DNA of 64,000 nt from Subdoligranulum variabile. Lineage in GTDB: Bacteria; Bacillota; Clostridia; Oscillospirales; Ruminococcaceae. This document shows positions 51,047 through 62,104 of this stretch, piece by piece. The notes beneath the pieces were generated by a model. It saw only the letters and a list, made by a program, of their open reading frames with translations, was not told where the DNA came from and ran no database searches. How positions within the stretch are numbered: the stretch's first letter is position 1; each line of letters begins with the position of its first letter. Location of the stretch: the NCBI RefSeq assembly GCF_025152575.1, contig NZ_CP102293.1, positions 1,426,001-1,490,000 of the forward strand, in the 5' to 3' direction. The position numbers and the translations under genes were made by a program.

Positions 51047-52138
51047 TTACAGCTCGATCTTGCCGAAGGCGAAGTCGTCGCCGTCATGGATGTGCTCGGT
51101 AGCCTTGGGCGCCATGGGCTGGGCGTTGGGATCCCGGGGCGTGTCGGCAAACTCGCGGCCCGGCACGCTGGACTTCGGCCCGCCGTAGCGGCTGCCGCCC
51201 TCGCGGCGGGGTCCGCGGCCATTCCGGCCGCCACGGCCCTCCCGACGGGGACCACGGCCATCCCGACGGCCACGGCCGCCCTCCCGGCGTCCGCCCCGGG
51301 CATTCCGGGCGTTGTCACGGTCGGGCAGGTTGCTGGCGTTGGGATCGGTGGAATAGATCACCACGCGGCGGCTGGGGCCTTCGCCCTTGCTCTCGCTGCG
51401 GACACCTTCGATGTCCGCCACCGCCGTATGGATGATGTGCCGCTCATAGGGGTTCATGGGTTCCATCTCGTAGTAGCAGCCGGTACGGATCACACGGTCG
51501 GCGATCCGCTTGGCCAGCGCCGTCAGGTCGTCCTCCCGCTTGCCGCGGTAACCGCCCACGTCCAGGCCCAGCTTCACGTAGGGGCCTTCCATCCGGTTCA
51601 CCACCAGGCTGGCCAGGTAGGACAGGCTCTCCATCGTCTCGCCGCGGCGGCCGATCAGCGCGCCCATGTGGCTGCCGCTCACCCGCAGGATGGTGGCCTC
51701 CCCCTTCTTCAGCGCCGAGAAGGTGAAATCCTCCACCCCCATCAGCTTGAAGATGGGCGTCAGATAGTCCACCGCCGCCTGCAGACGGGGGTCGGCGTCG
51801 ATGTCCAGCGCCACCTCGGCGTCGTCAGCCGGGGCCTCTGCCGCCTCCTGGGCCGGCGCTGCGGCCTCCTGAGCGGGCGCTGCGGCCGGGGCCGGGGTTT
51901 CTTCCACCGGCGCCGGTGCGGCCTCCACAGGGGCCTCTGCGGGGGTCTCGGGGGTGGTGTCCTCCGGCTCCTCCACCTTTACGCGGACCTTGGCAGGGAT
52001 GGTCTTGAACAGTTTGCGGGCAGGGAATTCCAGGACTTCATAGCTTACGTTCAGATCGTCACGATCTACACCCAGCGCTTCGCAGGCCGCCGCTACGGCG
52101 TCCTCCACGGTGCGGGCACTCATTTCAATGCTGCGCAT
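51047..52138 (-). CDS. jag: RNA-binding protein Jag/KhpB (EloR)
   Basis: 363 aa. The N-terminal Jag_N domain (residues 5-55, including TVEDAVAAACEALGVDRDDL) is followed by an acidic Pro/Ala linker to about residue 130. A KH domain (about 140-215, GSHMGALIGRRGETMESLSYL) and an R3H domain (about 220-275, MNPYERHIIHTAVADIEGVRSES with the RxxxH pattern) come next. The tail is Arg/Gly-rich and unusually long, adding RNA-binding charge. In other Firmicutes it acts with KhpA in cell elongation. AGGAGGG precedes the ATG; yidC ends 15 bp upstream. Confidence 0.92.
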   Translation of the reverse strand: MRSIEMSARTVEDAVAAACEALGVDRDDLNVSYEVLEFPARKLFKTIPAKVRVKVEEPEDTTPETPAEAPVEAAPAPVEETPAPAAAPAQEAAAPAQEAAEAPADDAEVALDIDADPRLQAAVDYLTPIFKLMGVEDFTFSALKKGEATILRVSGSHMGALIGRRGETMESLSYLASLVVNRMEGPYVKLGLDVGGYRGKREDDLTALAKRIADRVIRTGCYYEMEPMNPYERHIIHTAVADIEGVRSESKGEGPSRRVVIYSTDPNASNLPDRDNARNARGGRREGGRGRRDGRGPRREGRGGRNGRGPRREGGSRYGGPKSSVPGREFADTPRDPNAQPMAPKATEHIHDGDDFAFGKIEL

Positions 52139-52153
52139 GCTTCTCCCTCCTTT

Positions 52154-53173
52154 TTATTTTTGCAACGGTGTCGTCCGTTCATCCTTGTACAGCTCGGCTT
52201 CCCGCTTGCGCGCCAGCTCCAGGCGCAGCTTGTTCGCTTCGCCGCCGGTGACCTCCTTGGTAACGGTCTGGCCGTTTTCCTCGATGGTCATGGTCTTTTT
52301 CTTCTTTTTCTCGGCACGCTTGGCCGCCAGTTCCGCCTCATACTGGGCCTTGAACTTCTCGGGGCTGTAGATCTTGTAGGTCACAAAGCTCTGCCCGATC
52401 TGGAACAGGTTGGACACGCCGTAGTACAGCGAGAAACCGACCGGCGCATTGAAGCAGAAGGAAACGAACATCAGGTTCATCACCCACATCATGACCTTCA
52501 TGCTGCCCTGCATCTGGCTGCCCATGCCGGACAGTTTCTGGGTGAAGATGTAGCTGAGGATCATCGTCACGGCGGCGATGATGGGGAAGATGGCGATGGG
52601 CGTGAGGTTGAAGCCGGGGATGTCGCACATGTCCATGCCGAAGAAGACGGTGTTGAAGTTCTTGATCTCGTTGACCACGTCGGCGGAGATGATGGAAGGA
52701 TCGATCACCGCGCCGTTGTGGATGGCCTGGATCAGCGAGGTCTGCATGGTGGTGGCGTTGGCAGTGGCCAGGCCCAGCGTCTCACAGGCCTGACGCACGG
52801 CGGCGTCCGATACGCCGAAGATGTAATGCACGGGATAGTACACCACGCCCAGGAAGCCGAACAGCACCAGCATGGTCAGCAGCATGGGCAGACAGCCGGC
52901 CATGGGATTGAACCCGTGTTCCTGCTGCAGCTTCATCATTTCTTCCTGCTGCTTTTCGGGGTTGTTCTTGTATTTCTGCTGGATCTCGTTCATCAGCGGC
53001 TGGAACACCGACATCTTGGCGGTGGATTTCTGCTGGTGGATGGCCAGCGGGAAGAGCAGCAGCTTCAGAATCAGGGTGGCTACGATCATCGTCGCCGCGT
53101 AGTTGCCGATGAGGTTGTACAGCACCTTCACCAGCGGGCCAATCAGGATGGCCAGGAAGTAGAGAATTTGCAT
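52154..53173 (-). CDS. yidC: Membrane protein insertase YidC/OxaA
   Basis: 339 aa. Five membrane segments lie in the YidC arrangement, with the long cytoplasmic hairpin FQPLMNEIQQKYKNNPEKQQEEMMKLQQEHG after the first core helix and GCLPMLLTMLVLFGFLG after it. The conserved groove Arg/Lys position is occupied by K in LILKLLLFPLAIHQQKS. There is no lipobox at the short N-terminus. It inserts membrane proteins with or without Sec. A repeat element separates it from yidD. Confidence 0.94.
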   Translation of the reverse strand: MQILYFLAILIGPLVKVLYNLIGNYAATMIVATLILKLLLFPLAIHQQKSTAKMSVFQPLMNEIQQKYKNNPEKQQEEMMKLQQEHGFNPMAGCLPMLLTMLVLFGFLGVVYYPVHYIFGVSDAAVRQACETLGLATANATTMQTSLIQAIHNGAVIDPSIISADVVNEIKNFNTVFFGMDMCDIPGFNLTPIAIFPIIAAVTMILSYIFTQKLSGMGSQMQGSMKVMMWVMNLMFVSFCFNAPVGFSLYYGVSNLFQIGQSFVTYKIYSPEKFKAQYEAELAAKRAEKKKKKTMTIEENGQTVTKEVTGGEANKLRLELARKREAELYKDERTTPLQK

Positions 53174-53273
53174 AGCTTGTCCATTCTGCCCCGGCTGCGC
53201 CCGGAAGCGTGTATTTTATCGTAGGTCTTTGCCGCGCAGCGCAAAGACATGAGAAGCAAAAGAAACGTTTTGT

Positions 53274-53466
53274 TCCTTCTTTGCAAAGAAGGAACCGAAG
53301 AAACTCCCAACAAATAAACCGGGAAGTTGTGGCTGACATCCTGCGGGCGGCATCCCGGGCCTTGGGCATCTGTTTTCCGATAGCTGTAGGGCGGGGTCTT
53401 GACCCCGCCGGAAAATTTGGCGGCCACCGCAAAACCCTGCGGCGGGGATACATCCCCGCCCTACAG
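53274..53466. repeat. Composite intergenic repeat, copy 3
   Basis: The palindrome CCTTCTTTGCAAAGAAGG and following AAGAAACTCCCAACAAATAAACCGG, then TGTAGGGCGGGG (53385) and the inverted end CCCCGCCCTACAG (to 53466), reproduce the copy at 38833 over about 195 bp. It sits inside the yidD-yidC interval of an otherwise compact operon. Confidence 0.75.
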
Positions 53467-53487
53467 GGCACCCGCGGAAGGACCGGT

Positions 53488-53742
53488 TCACCCCCGGGTG
53501 AGTTTCCGTTTGTCGCTGACCCAGCGTCCTTTTTCCGGCACCGGGTCAAAGCCGAACTTGCACAGCGGATTGCACCGCAAAAGCCGCCACGCTGTCAGCA
53601 GCAACCCCTTGCACAGCCCGTGGACGGCCAGCGCCTGCATGGCGTACTCGCTGCAGGTGGGCACAAACCGGCAATGGTGTCCCAGGTGGGGACTGATGTA
53701 TTTTTTGTAGCCGCGCAGCAGCGCGATGAGCAGCCGGGTCAT
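53488..53742 (-). CDS. yidD: Membrane protein insertion efficiency factor YidD
   Basis: 84 aa. The family core is clear: [30 protein letters not shown] and the later [16 protein letters not shown]. It is a small amphipathic protein at the inner membrane that assists YidC. Its start codon overlaps the rnpA stop (ATGA), so the two are translationally coupled. Confidence 0.94.
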   Translation of the reverse strand: MTRLLIALLRGYKKYISPHLGHHCRFVPTCSEYAMQALAVHGLCKGLLLTAWRLLRCNPLCKFGFDPVPEKGRWVSDKRKLTRG

Positions 53743-54122
53743 TGGGGATTTTCCACCGGCGCCGGGGCAGCCGGCGGGACGGGCCTGGCCAGGTCGGGCA
53801 GCCCCGCCTTGGCAAAGAGTTTGCCCAGCGTCTTGCTCAGCTGGGTGCTCTTCAGATGGGGGGTCTGACCGCGCGCTACCAGTATTATATCATATCCGCC
53901 GATATTTTGCGAGAGATGTTCACTCAATGCTGCGCGCATCACGCGGCGGCACCGGTTGCGCTGTACGGCATGGCCCACTTTCTTGGTGGCGGTCAGTCCG
54001 ATGCGGGTATATCCCAGCCGGTTTTTCGCCACATACAGCACCACATGGGGGTGCACGTAGCTCTTGCCGCGGCCGTACACGCGGTTATACTGCCAGTTTT
54101 TGTTCAATGTGCGGTAACGCAT
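53739..54122 (-). CDS. rnpA: Ribonuclease P protein component
   Basis: 127 aa. It has the usual basic N-terminus ([20 protein letters not shown]) and the signature [20 protein letters not shown], the RNR motif that contacts RNase P RNA, then [11 protein letters not shown]. It matures the 5' ends of tRNAs. The ATG at 54122 follows GTGGAG; a longer open frame upstream runs into a repeat element and is rejected. The C-terminal Ala/Pro tail is slightly long. Confidence 0.94.
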   Translation of the reverse strand: MRYRTLNKNWQYNRVYGRGKSYVHPHVVLYVAKNRLGYTRIGLTATKKVGHAVQRNRCRRVMRAALSEHLSQNIGGYDIILVARGQTPHLKSTQLSKTLGKLFAKAGLPDLARPVPPAAPAPVENPQ

Positions 54123-54159
54123 GGGCAAAACTCCACAAAACGCAAATGTAAAATGAAAA

Positions 54160-54455
54160 ACCGTCTCCATCGGCGGACATGTGCCGACGATGGAGACACA
54201 TCCAGGGAAATTTACCCCAAAATTGTGTGCGAGGAGCTCGCGACGAGTGCGCGGTTTTGGGGTAAATTTTGTCGAAGGCTGCAGAGCCGCGCGCTGCCTG
54301 CGGCAGAAACAGCGCGGCGGAGCAGGGGCCGCGGTCGCAGAGTGCAAGCGCCGCCACAAGGCGCGCCGCAGGATGCGGGCACCGCAACCCGTACTCCAAA
54401 GGGGGAAACAGGAGTGTCAGGCACCGCCGTGCACGACTGTTGCCCCCTTTGAACT
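54160..54455. repeat. GC-rich intergenic repeat, rightward copy
   Basis: About 290 bp between rnpA and rpmH. It starts with a stem around ACATGTGCC (54166-54190), followed by a dyad with arms CCCCAAAA and TTTTGGGG, a GC-rich section GGAGCAGGGGCCGCGGTCGCAGAG and a right end CACCGCCGTGCACGACTGTTGCCCCC. The same sequence occurs at 61718-62015 in the opposite orientation at high identity by eye, and the inner part resembles the tandem repeats at 48934. Short open frames inside are not real genes. Confidence 0.8.
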
Positions 54456-54464
54456 ACAGTTTTG

Positions 54465-54499
54465 AAAAAAGGGCTGCTGACCCAGTTGTCAGCAACCCT
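54465..54499 (-). terminator. Terminator-like hairpin after rpmH
   Basis: On the minus strand GGGTTGCTGAC/GTCAGCAGCCC forms an 11-bp stem (one G-U pair) with a 6-nt loop and six Ts. It lies 22 bp after the rpmH stop and probably limits read-through so that L34 is made in excess over RnpA. Confidence 0.82.
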
Positions 54500-54521
54500 T
54501 TACTTCATTCATTTCCAAAGA

Positions 54522-54656
54522 TCAGACCGTCAGGCTCTTGCGGCCCTTGGCACGACGACGGGCCAGGACTTTGCGGCCGTTCTTGGTGCTCATGCGCTGC
54601 AGGAAACCATGCACGCGGCTGCGCTGACGCTTCTTGGGCTGGAAAGTACGCTTCAT
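54522..54656 (-). CDS. rpmH: 50S ribosomal protein L34
   Basis: 44 aa, the usual length. The translation begins [19 protein letters not shown] and ends [12 protein letters not shown], matching the highly conserved L34, which is strongly basic and binds 23S rRNA. AGGAGG precedes the ATG. It heads the leftward operon from the origin and is divergent from dnaA. Confidence 0.97.
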   Translation of the reverse strand: MKRTFQPKKRQRSRVHGFLQRMSTKNGRKVLARRRAKGRKSLTV

Positions 54657-54897
54657 TTTTCATTCCTCCTGTTGAATTCCCGGTATGGGCGGTTTGTTTC
54701 AGGGCTTTGCCCATACAGGGGCAGCCTTGCAGTCTTAGATTATACGCGATAACGGCAGCATTTGTCAATAGGTTCGGGGATAAATTTTTCGTTCCGCCGT
54801 ACAGTTGTGGCGCCTGAAATCCATACCCACCATATTTAGTGGCAGGGGATGCCTGCCGCGGGCCGGAAAATTCTTCCTACTTTATTATAATAGGGTG

Positions 54898-54926
54898 TTG
54901 TTTTGAGGCCCCTTTTGTGGTATACT
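54898..54926 (+). promoter_or_regulatory. Probable dnaA promoter
   Basis: TTGTTT (54898-54903) and TATACT (54921-54926) are 17 bp apart. It lies in the 384-bp gene-free gap between rpmH and dnaA, leaving a leader of about 108 nt that is GC-rich and may fold (GCGCAGCGCCGCGCC region). No clear DnaA box was seen in this gap. Confidence 0.6.
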
Positions 54927-55040
54927 GTATGTAGTGTTTTTGCGCCCTTCACGAAGCGCAGACGCGAAGCAAAATTTTGTTTTGCGCAGCGCCGCGCCGG
55001 GGGCGCGATTTTTAACAGGAAGTGGGGAGTATCGTAAGTC

Positions 55041-56351
55041 ATGGATTCCATCAACGACGTATTGGACGCGGCGAAAGCCTACTGCCGTGAACATACTGCC
55101 GAGGCAACCTATCAATACTACATCAGCGACATCAAGGCCGTCAGCTTTGAGAATTCCAACACCATCACGCTGGAGATCCGCAACGCCTTCATTCTGGGCA
55201 TCGTGTCGGACCGCTACACCGCGATGCTGAAGGATGCCTTCAAATCCGTGCTGGGGTTTGATGTCGATCTTGTGTTCGTCACCCCGAAAAAAGAGGAAGA
55301 ACCGGAAAAACCCAAGCTGGAAGAGAAGAATCTGCCCAGCGGGCGGTACGATTTCACCTTTGAGAACTTCATCAAGGGTCCCTCCAACCAGTTTGCCTAC
55401 GCCGCGGCCCAGGCCGTGGCGGCGAATCCGTCGGGGGCGTACAATCCGCTGTTCATCTACGGGCCGTCGGGACTGGGCAAGACCCACCTGCTGAACGCCA
55501 TCCAGATCGAGATCAAAAAGAATCATCCGGATTTCAACATCGTCTATGTGGACTGTGAAATGTTCACCAACGAGATCATCACGGCGGTGAAGACGGCGAC
55601 GACGGAACAGTTCCGGCAGAAGTACCGCCAGGCGGACGTGCTGCTCATCGACGATATTCAGTTCCTGGCGGGCAAGGAAAGTACCCAGGAAGAATTTTTC
55701 CACACCTTCAACACGCTGCACAACGACGGCCGGCAGATCGTCATTGCGTCGGATCGTCCGGCCAAGGAGATCAAGAGTCTGGAGGAGCGTCTGCGCACCC
55801 GGTTCGAGTGGGGCCTGACCGCCGACATCCAGCCGCCGGATTTCGAGACCCGGGTGGCCATCGTGAAGCGGAAGGCGGAGCTGCTCAACCTGGACCTGCC
55901 CGACGACGTGGCGGAATACATCGCCAATCATCTGAAGCAGAACATCCGGCAGCTGGAAGGCGCGGTGAAGAAGCTCAACGCCTACTATATGCTGGAGGGC
56001 ATCGCCCCCTGCATCGGCGTGACCACCACGGCCATCAAGGATACGCTGAACGACAGCCAGCCCATCCCCGTCACCATTGAGAAGATCCTCAACGAGGTGG
56101 CGCGGACCTATAATGTGATGCCGGCGGATATCCGGGGCAAGAAGCGCAACGCCAACGTGAGCGCGGCCCGGCAGATGACCATGTATATCATCCGGGAAGT
56201 CACCGGCATGAGCATGGAGGCCATCGGTCAGGAGTTCCAGCGGGATCATTCCACGGTGGTCTATTCCATCAAGACCATGGCGGAAAACATCACCAAGGAC
56301 CAGCACCTCAAAGAAATGTGCAGCGACATCATGAAGAACGTCCGCACCTAA
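55041..56351 (+). CDS. dnaA: Chromosomal replication initiator DnaA
   Basis: 436 aa. Domain I covers about residues 1-85, with a very short linker domain II, so domain III starts near 105 (NFIKGPSNQFAYAAAQA). The Walker A is GPSGLGKTHLLNA (about 144), the Walker B VLLIDDIQFLAGKE (about 205). Domain IV at the C-terminus has the DNA-binding signature QRDHSTVVYSI (about 397). It unwinds the origin; the binding sites are in the interval downstream. The ATG follows GGGGAG at a rather long spacing. Confidence 0.97.
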   Translation: MDSINDVLDAAKAYCREHTAEATYQYYISDIKAVSFENSNTITLEIRNAFILGIVSDRYTAMLKDAFKSVLGFDVDLVFVTPKKEEEPEKPKLEEKNLPSGRYDFTFENFIKGPSNQFAYAAAQAVAANPSGAYNPLFIYGPSGLGKTHLLNAIQIEIKKNHPDFNIVYVDCEMFTNEIITAVKTATTEQFRQKYRQADVLLIDDIQFLAGKESTQEEFFHTFNTLHNDGRQIVIASDRPAKEIKSLEERLRTRFEWGLTADIQPPDFETRVAIVKRKAELLNLDLPDDVAEYIANHLKQNIRQLEGAVKKLNAYYMLEGIAPCIGVTTTAIKDTLNDSQPIPVTIEKILNEVARTYNVMPADIRGKKRNANVSAARQMTMYIIREVTGMSMEAIGQEFQRDHSTVVYSIKTMAENITKDQHLKEMCSDIMKNVRT

Positions 56352-56842
56352 CCTACCTACTTTCTTGAAAGAAAGTAGGCAAAGAACTTTCAATATTATA
56401 ACCCGTGGATGGGTGGACCCTGATATTCTATAAAAATCGAACATCGTTCGATTTTGGTCAGAGTTTCTTTGGTACTTTCTTTGCAAAGAAAGTACAATAA
56501 ACTTATCCACAAAGTTTTCCCTTTTCAACAGGCGGTTTTCAAGAACCGCGGTGAAAAACTCGGGTTTTCCCAGTTTTCCACATCTTTCTGCACAGACGGT
56601 GGAGAAAAACTCAACCGCCGTTTTCCGCGGCGTTACCGAACTTCGCGGACTTTTCCACCGTTTTCACACCCCCTACTACTACTACGAGAATAGTTAATAG
56701 TTTTTGCGTCCAGAACGGGATACGGTTTCGGGTTTTCTCCCCAAAATAGTGCCCGATCTGTGGAAAACAAAAACGAGGAAAAAACTACTCTCAGAATACA
56801 GCCGGGTCTTTCAGCTGAATAAAGACCGAGAAAGGACCTGCC
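56352..56842. other. Replication origin region oriC (dnaA-dnaN interval)
   Basis: DnaA boxes: TTATCCACA at 56503-56511 (perfect), TTTTCCACA at 56574-56582, TTTTCCACC at 56651-56659 and an inverted TTTTCCACA at 56759-56767. Right after the third box, a C-rich stretch leads into CTA repeated four times (56673-56684), then AT-rich GAGAATAGTTAATAG. DnaA box, GC-rich spacer and DnaA-trio repeats in this order match the basal unwinding system described in Bacillus subtilis. Two copies of the TTTCTTTGCAAAGAAA hairpin repeat (56355-56392, 56459-56495) sit on the dnaA side. Confidence 0.75.
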
Positions 56843-57952
56843 ATGAAATTTGAATGCGAAAAATCCCTTCTGGCGTCGGCGATCGAAGGCGTTTCCCGCG
56901 CCATTACCAACCGTTCGGCGATCCCGGTGCTGGAAGGCATCTACCTCAAGGCCGAGGGTTTCAACCTGACCCTCACCGGCTACGACATGGAGATGGGCAT
57001 CACCACCACCATCGAGTGCAACGTCCTGGTACCCGGTGAAACGGTACTGGAGGCGAAACTCCTGCTCTCCATGGTCAGCCGGATGCCCGCCGGCGACGTG
57101 CGCATCGAGCTCACCGACGAAGGCCAGGCCATCATCAGCGGCGGCGTGGCGGAATTCGAGATCCCCGCCCTCAACGCCTCCGACTATCCCAGCCTGCCGG
57201 TCACCGGCGCCGACAACACCATGACCATCCCCACCAGCATGATGCGGGAACTCATCGAAAAAACCATCTACGCCGTCAGCCAGGACGACAAGAAACCCGC
57301 CCACACCGGCGAACTCTTCGTCATCGAGCCGGGCAGCCTCACCATTGTGGCGCTGGACGGTTACCGGCTGGCCATCATCCAGCGGGACGTGGAATGCACC
57401 CGCGACATCCGCATCATCATTCCCGCCAAAACCCTGCAGGAACTGCTCAAGATCATGGGCGGGCCGGACGACCCCGTGAAGATCGACGCCAACCGCCGGT
57501 ATGTGGTCTTTACCACCAACGGCTACACCATCATGAGCCGCCTCATCGAGGGCGACTTCCTCAACTACGAGAGCGTCATCCCCAAGGACAACCGCACCCG
57601 GGTCACGGTGGACTGCAAGACCTTCATCAATACCATCGAGCGCGCTTCGCTGATCATCACCGAGCGGCTGAAAAACCCGCTGCGCATCTCCTTTGCCGAG
57701 GACAAGATCACCGTGCGCTGCCAGACGCCTTTGGGCAAGGTGGTGGACGAGTTCCCGCCTGTGGCCATGACCGGCGACCCCGTGGAGATCGGCTTCAACA
57801 ACCGGTATCTGCTGGACGCCATGCGGTACTCCAAATGCGAGCGGATGGTGCTGGAAATCAACGGACCCTTAAGCCCCGTGAAGATCCTGCCCGAGGACGG
57901 CAAGGACTTCATCTATCTGGTGCTGCCGGTCCGGTTCAAGAACGAGGGCTGA
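56843..57952 (+). CDS. dnaN: DNA polymerase III sliding clamp
   Basis: 369 aa with the three-fold clamp repeat. It starts [21 protein letters not shown] and ends IYLVLPVRF, near the typical C-terminus of the family (residues that form the partner-binding pocket). It encircles DNA and tethers polymerase and repair proteins. AAAGGA precedes the ATG. The S4-domain gene follows after 4 bp, so dnaN-rlbA-recF are one unit. Confidence 0.96.
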   Translation: MKFECEKSLLASAIEGVSRAITNRSAIPVLEGIYLKAEGFNLTLTGYDMEMGITTTIECNVLVPGETVLEAKLLLSMVSRMPAGDVRIELTDEGQAIISGGVAEFEIPALNASDYPSLPVTGADNTMTIPTSMMRELIEKTIYAVSQDDKKPAHTGELFVIEPGSLTIVALDGYRLAIIQRDVECTRDIRIIIPAKTLQELLKIMGGPDDPVKIDANRRYVVFTTNGYTIMSRLIEGDFLNYESVIPKDNRTRVTVDCKTFINTIERASLIITERLKNPLRISFAEDKITVRCQTPLGKVVDEFPPVAMTGDPVEIGFNNRYLLDAMRYSKCERMVLEINGPLSPVKILPEDGKDFIYLVLPVRFKNEG

Positions 57953-57956
57953 TCCT

Positions 57957-58172
57957 ATGGAAAAACTGCGGATCCATACCGAGTATATCAAGCTGGACGC
58001 GCTGCTGAAATTCGCCGGCCTGTGTGAGACGGGCGGCGAAGCCAAGGAACTGATCCAGGGCGGCGCGGTCAAGGTCAATGGCGAAGTGTGCACCATGCGG
58101 GGCAAGAAATGCCGCGCCGGCGACACGGTGGAGCTGGACGGCCGGACCGTGCAGGTCGCGGAGGGCGGCTGA
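57957..58172 (+). CDS. yaaA: Small S4-domain RNA-binding protein (YaaA/RlbA)
   Basis: 71 aa. The S4 fold is seen in [53 protein letters not shown]. Proteins at this position between dnaN and recF in Firmicutes bind RNA and are implicated in ribosome assembly. The stop codon overlaps the recF start by one base (ATGA type). Confidence 0.9.
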   Translation: MEKLRIHTEYIKLDALLKFAGLCETGGEAKELIQGGAVKVNGEVCTMRGKKCRAGDTVELDGRTVQVAEGG

Positions 58173-59275
58173 TGCGCCTTGAGCATCTGGAACTCACCGA
58201 CCACCGCAACATCGCCCACGCGGTGCTGGACCCCGATCCCAATTTAACGGTCCTGTGCGGCCCCAACGGTCAGGGCAAGACCAATCTGCTGGAAGCGGTG
58301 TGGCTGCTCACCGGCGGCAAGAGTTTCCGGGGCGCCAAGGACGCCGAGCTCATCCGCCGCGGCTGCGAATTTTCCGTGCTGGAAGGTTTCTTTGAGACAG
58401 ACGGCAGCGAAAAGACCATCCGTCTGACGGTGGGGGCCAAGGGCAGTCAGCGCCCGGGCCGCACGGCGAAGCTCAACGGAGTGGACCAGGGCCGGGCCGC
58501 CGCGCTGGCGGGCAATTTCCAGGCCGTGGTCTTTGAGCCGGACCTGCTGGCTCTCGTCAAGGGCGGGCCGGAAGGACGGCGCCGGTTCCTGGACTCGGCG
58601 CTCTGCCAGGTGTTCCGGCCTTACCTCGTGGCGCTGCGGCGGTACATGCGGCTGGTGGCCCAGAAAAACGCCCTGCTGAAAAGCTACGACATTACGCCAA
58701 ACGGCGCGCTGCTGCTGGACGCCTACAACGAGCAGCTGGCCCAGTACGGCGGGCAGATCATGGCCCACCGGCAGAAATTCGTGGAGGCCCTGGCCCCCGC
58801 GGCGGCGCAGAACTACGCCGAAATTTCGCATGGTGCCGAGGAATTTTCCCTGCGGTACCAGTGCTGTGCGGCGGCCCCCACCGCCGACGCCCTGGCGGAA
58901 AAGCTGGCGGCGCTGCGCAGTGCCGAGCTGCGGGCGGGGTTCTGTCTGACGGGACCCCACCGGGAGGACCTGGACCTGCAGCTGGACGGCCAGCCCGCCC
59001 GGATCTTCGGCAGCCAGGGCCAGCAGCGCAGCTGTGTGCTGGCCATGAAACTGGCCGAAGCCACCGTGGTGGGGGAATTTTTCGGGCAGCATCCGGTGCT
59101 GCTCCTGGACGATGTGCTCAGCGAGCTGGACGACGACCGGCAGACCTATCTGCTCACCCGGATGGGAGAGCACCAGACCATCGTCACCACCTGCGACACC
59201 GCGGCCTTTGCCCGCACCAACGGCAAGATCGTCTATGTGAAAGGCGGCCAGGCGTCGGAGACGCCCATTGCGTAA
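58172..59275 (+). CDS. recF: DNA replication and repair protein RecF
   Basis: 367 aa. The Walker A is GPNGQGKTNLLEAVWLL (about residue 30), the ABC-type signature lies in GSQGQQRSCVLAMKLAE (about 290) and the Walker B in PVLLLDDVLSELD (about 308). It loads RecA at gaps in cooperation with RecO and RecR. The ATG at 58172 overlaps the yaaA stop; earlier frames are not supported. Confidence 0.95.
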   Translation: MRLEHLELTDHRNIAHAVLDPDPNLTVLCGPNGQGKTNLLEAVWLLTGGKSFRGAKDAELIRRGCEFSVLEGFFETDGSEKTIRLTVGAKGSQRPGRTAKLNGVDQGRAAALAGNFQAVVFEPDLLALVKGGPEGRRRFLDSALCQVFRPYLVALRRYMRLVAQKNALLKSYDITPNGALLLDAYNEQLAQYGGQIMAHRQKFVEALAPAAAQNYAEISHGAEEFSLRYQCCAAAPTADALAEKLAALRSAELRAGFCLTGPHREDLDLQLDGQPARIFGSQGQQRSCVLAMKLAEATVVGEFFGQHPVLLLDDVLSELDDDRQTYLLTRMGEHQTIVTTCDTAAFARTNGKIVYVKGGQASETPIA

Positions 59276-59335
59276 GCCGCCCGGGGACCGGGAAACCGCC
59301 CGCCGCAGGGCAGAGCGGATTTCCCGGGTTATTTG

Positions 59336-59379
59336 GTTGGAGTTTCTTTGCTTCTTTCTTTGTAAAGAAAGAAGGAGGG
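59336..59379 (+). repeat. Short hairpin repeat supplying the remB ribosome-binding site
   Basis: GAGTTTCTTTGCTTCTTTCTTTG followed by TAAAGAAAGAAGGAGGG: the right arm of this copy of the TTTCTTTGCAAAGAAA hairpin family runs directly into GAAGGAGGG (59371-59379), the Shine-Dalgarno of the next gene. Confidence 0.65.
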
Positions 59380-59386
59380 TAGTACC

Positions 59387-59647
59387 ATGTATTTTCATGC
59401 CGGACAGGATTTTGTGCTGAACACCCGGGACGTGCTGGGTGTGTTCGACCTGGACACGGCGGGGGCGTCCCGCCGTACCGAGGAATTCTTCCATACCGCC
59501 GAAGCGGAGGGCGCCGTGGTGGACCTGTGCGCCCCCGGCACCCTGCCCAAGAGTTTCATCCTCACCGACTTCCCCGACGAGACGCTGTATCTCAGTCAGC
59601 TCTCCCCCGCCGCCCTGAAAAAGCGCGCCGAAAAGGCCGAATGGTAG
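59387..59647 (+). CDS. remB: DUF370 family regulator, RemB-like
   Basis: 86 aa. It matches the extracellular-matrix-regulator family located between recF and gyrB in Firmicutes: MYFHAGQDFVLNTRDVLGVFDLD, then PKSFILTD and TLYLSQLSPAALKKR. The related RemA binds DNA as an oligomeric ring. The ATG follows GAAGGAGGG, which belongs to a hairpin repeat. Confidence 0.88.
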   Translation: MYFHAGQDFVLNTRDVLGVFDLDTAGASRRTEEFFHTAEAEGAVVDLCAPGTLPKSFILTDFPDETLYLSQLSPAALKKRAEKAEW

Positions 59648-61711
<2,064 letters not shown>

Positions 61712-61717
61712 GGGCCG

Positions 61718-62015
61718 GTCAACGGGGGCAACAGTCGTGCACGGCGGTGCCTGTCACGCCTGTTTCCCCCATTTGGAGTACGGGTTGCGGTTCCCGCATC
61801 CTGCAGCGCGCCTTGTGGCGGCGCTTGCACTCTGCGACCGCGGCCCCTGCTCCGCCGCGCTGATTCTGCCGCAGGCAGCGCGCGGCTTTACAGCCCCTTC
61901 GACAAAATTGCCCCCAAAACCGCGCACTCGTCGCGGGCTCCTCGCACACAATTTTGGGGACAATTTCCCTGGATGTGTCACCGTCGTCGGCGCATGTCCG
62001 CCGACGGTGACGGAT
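61718..62015. repeat. GC-rich intergenic repeat, leftward copy
   Basis: This is the inverse of the repeat at 54160-54455: it begins GGGGGCAACAGTCGTGCACGGCGGTG, continues through CTCTGCGACCGCGGCCCCTGCTCC, the CCCCCAAAA/TTTTGGGG dyad, and ends in a stem around GCATGTCCGCC. A reverse-oriented TTTCTTTGC hairpin repeat follows (62031-62070). It separates gyrB from gyrA. Confidence 0.8.
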
Positions 62016-62104
62016 TTGAAATTCATTGGCTTGTGTTTCTTTGCTTCGCCTTTGCAAAGAAAGAAGGCGCCTTTTTATACTCTGATTCCAAGGTGGTACA
62101 CTGA

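Noticed and set aside
54123..54359. Extended RnpA N-terminus (206 aa in total)
   Set aside because: The extra residues come from the GC-rich repeat and conserved RnpA proteins begin near MRYRTLNK.
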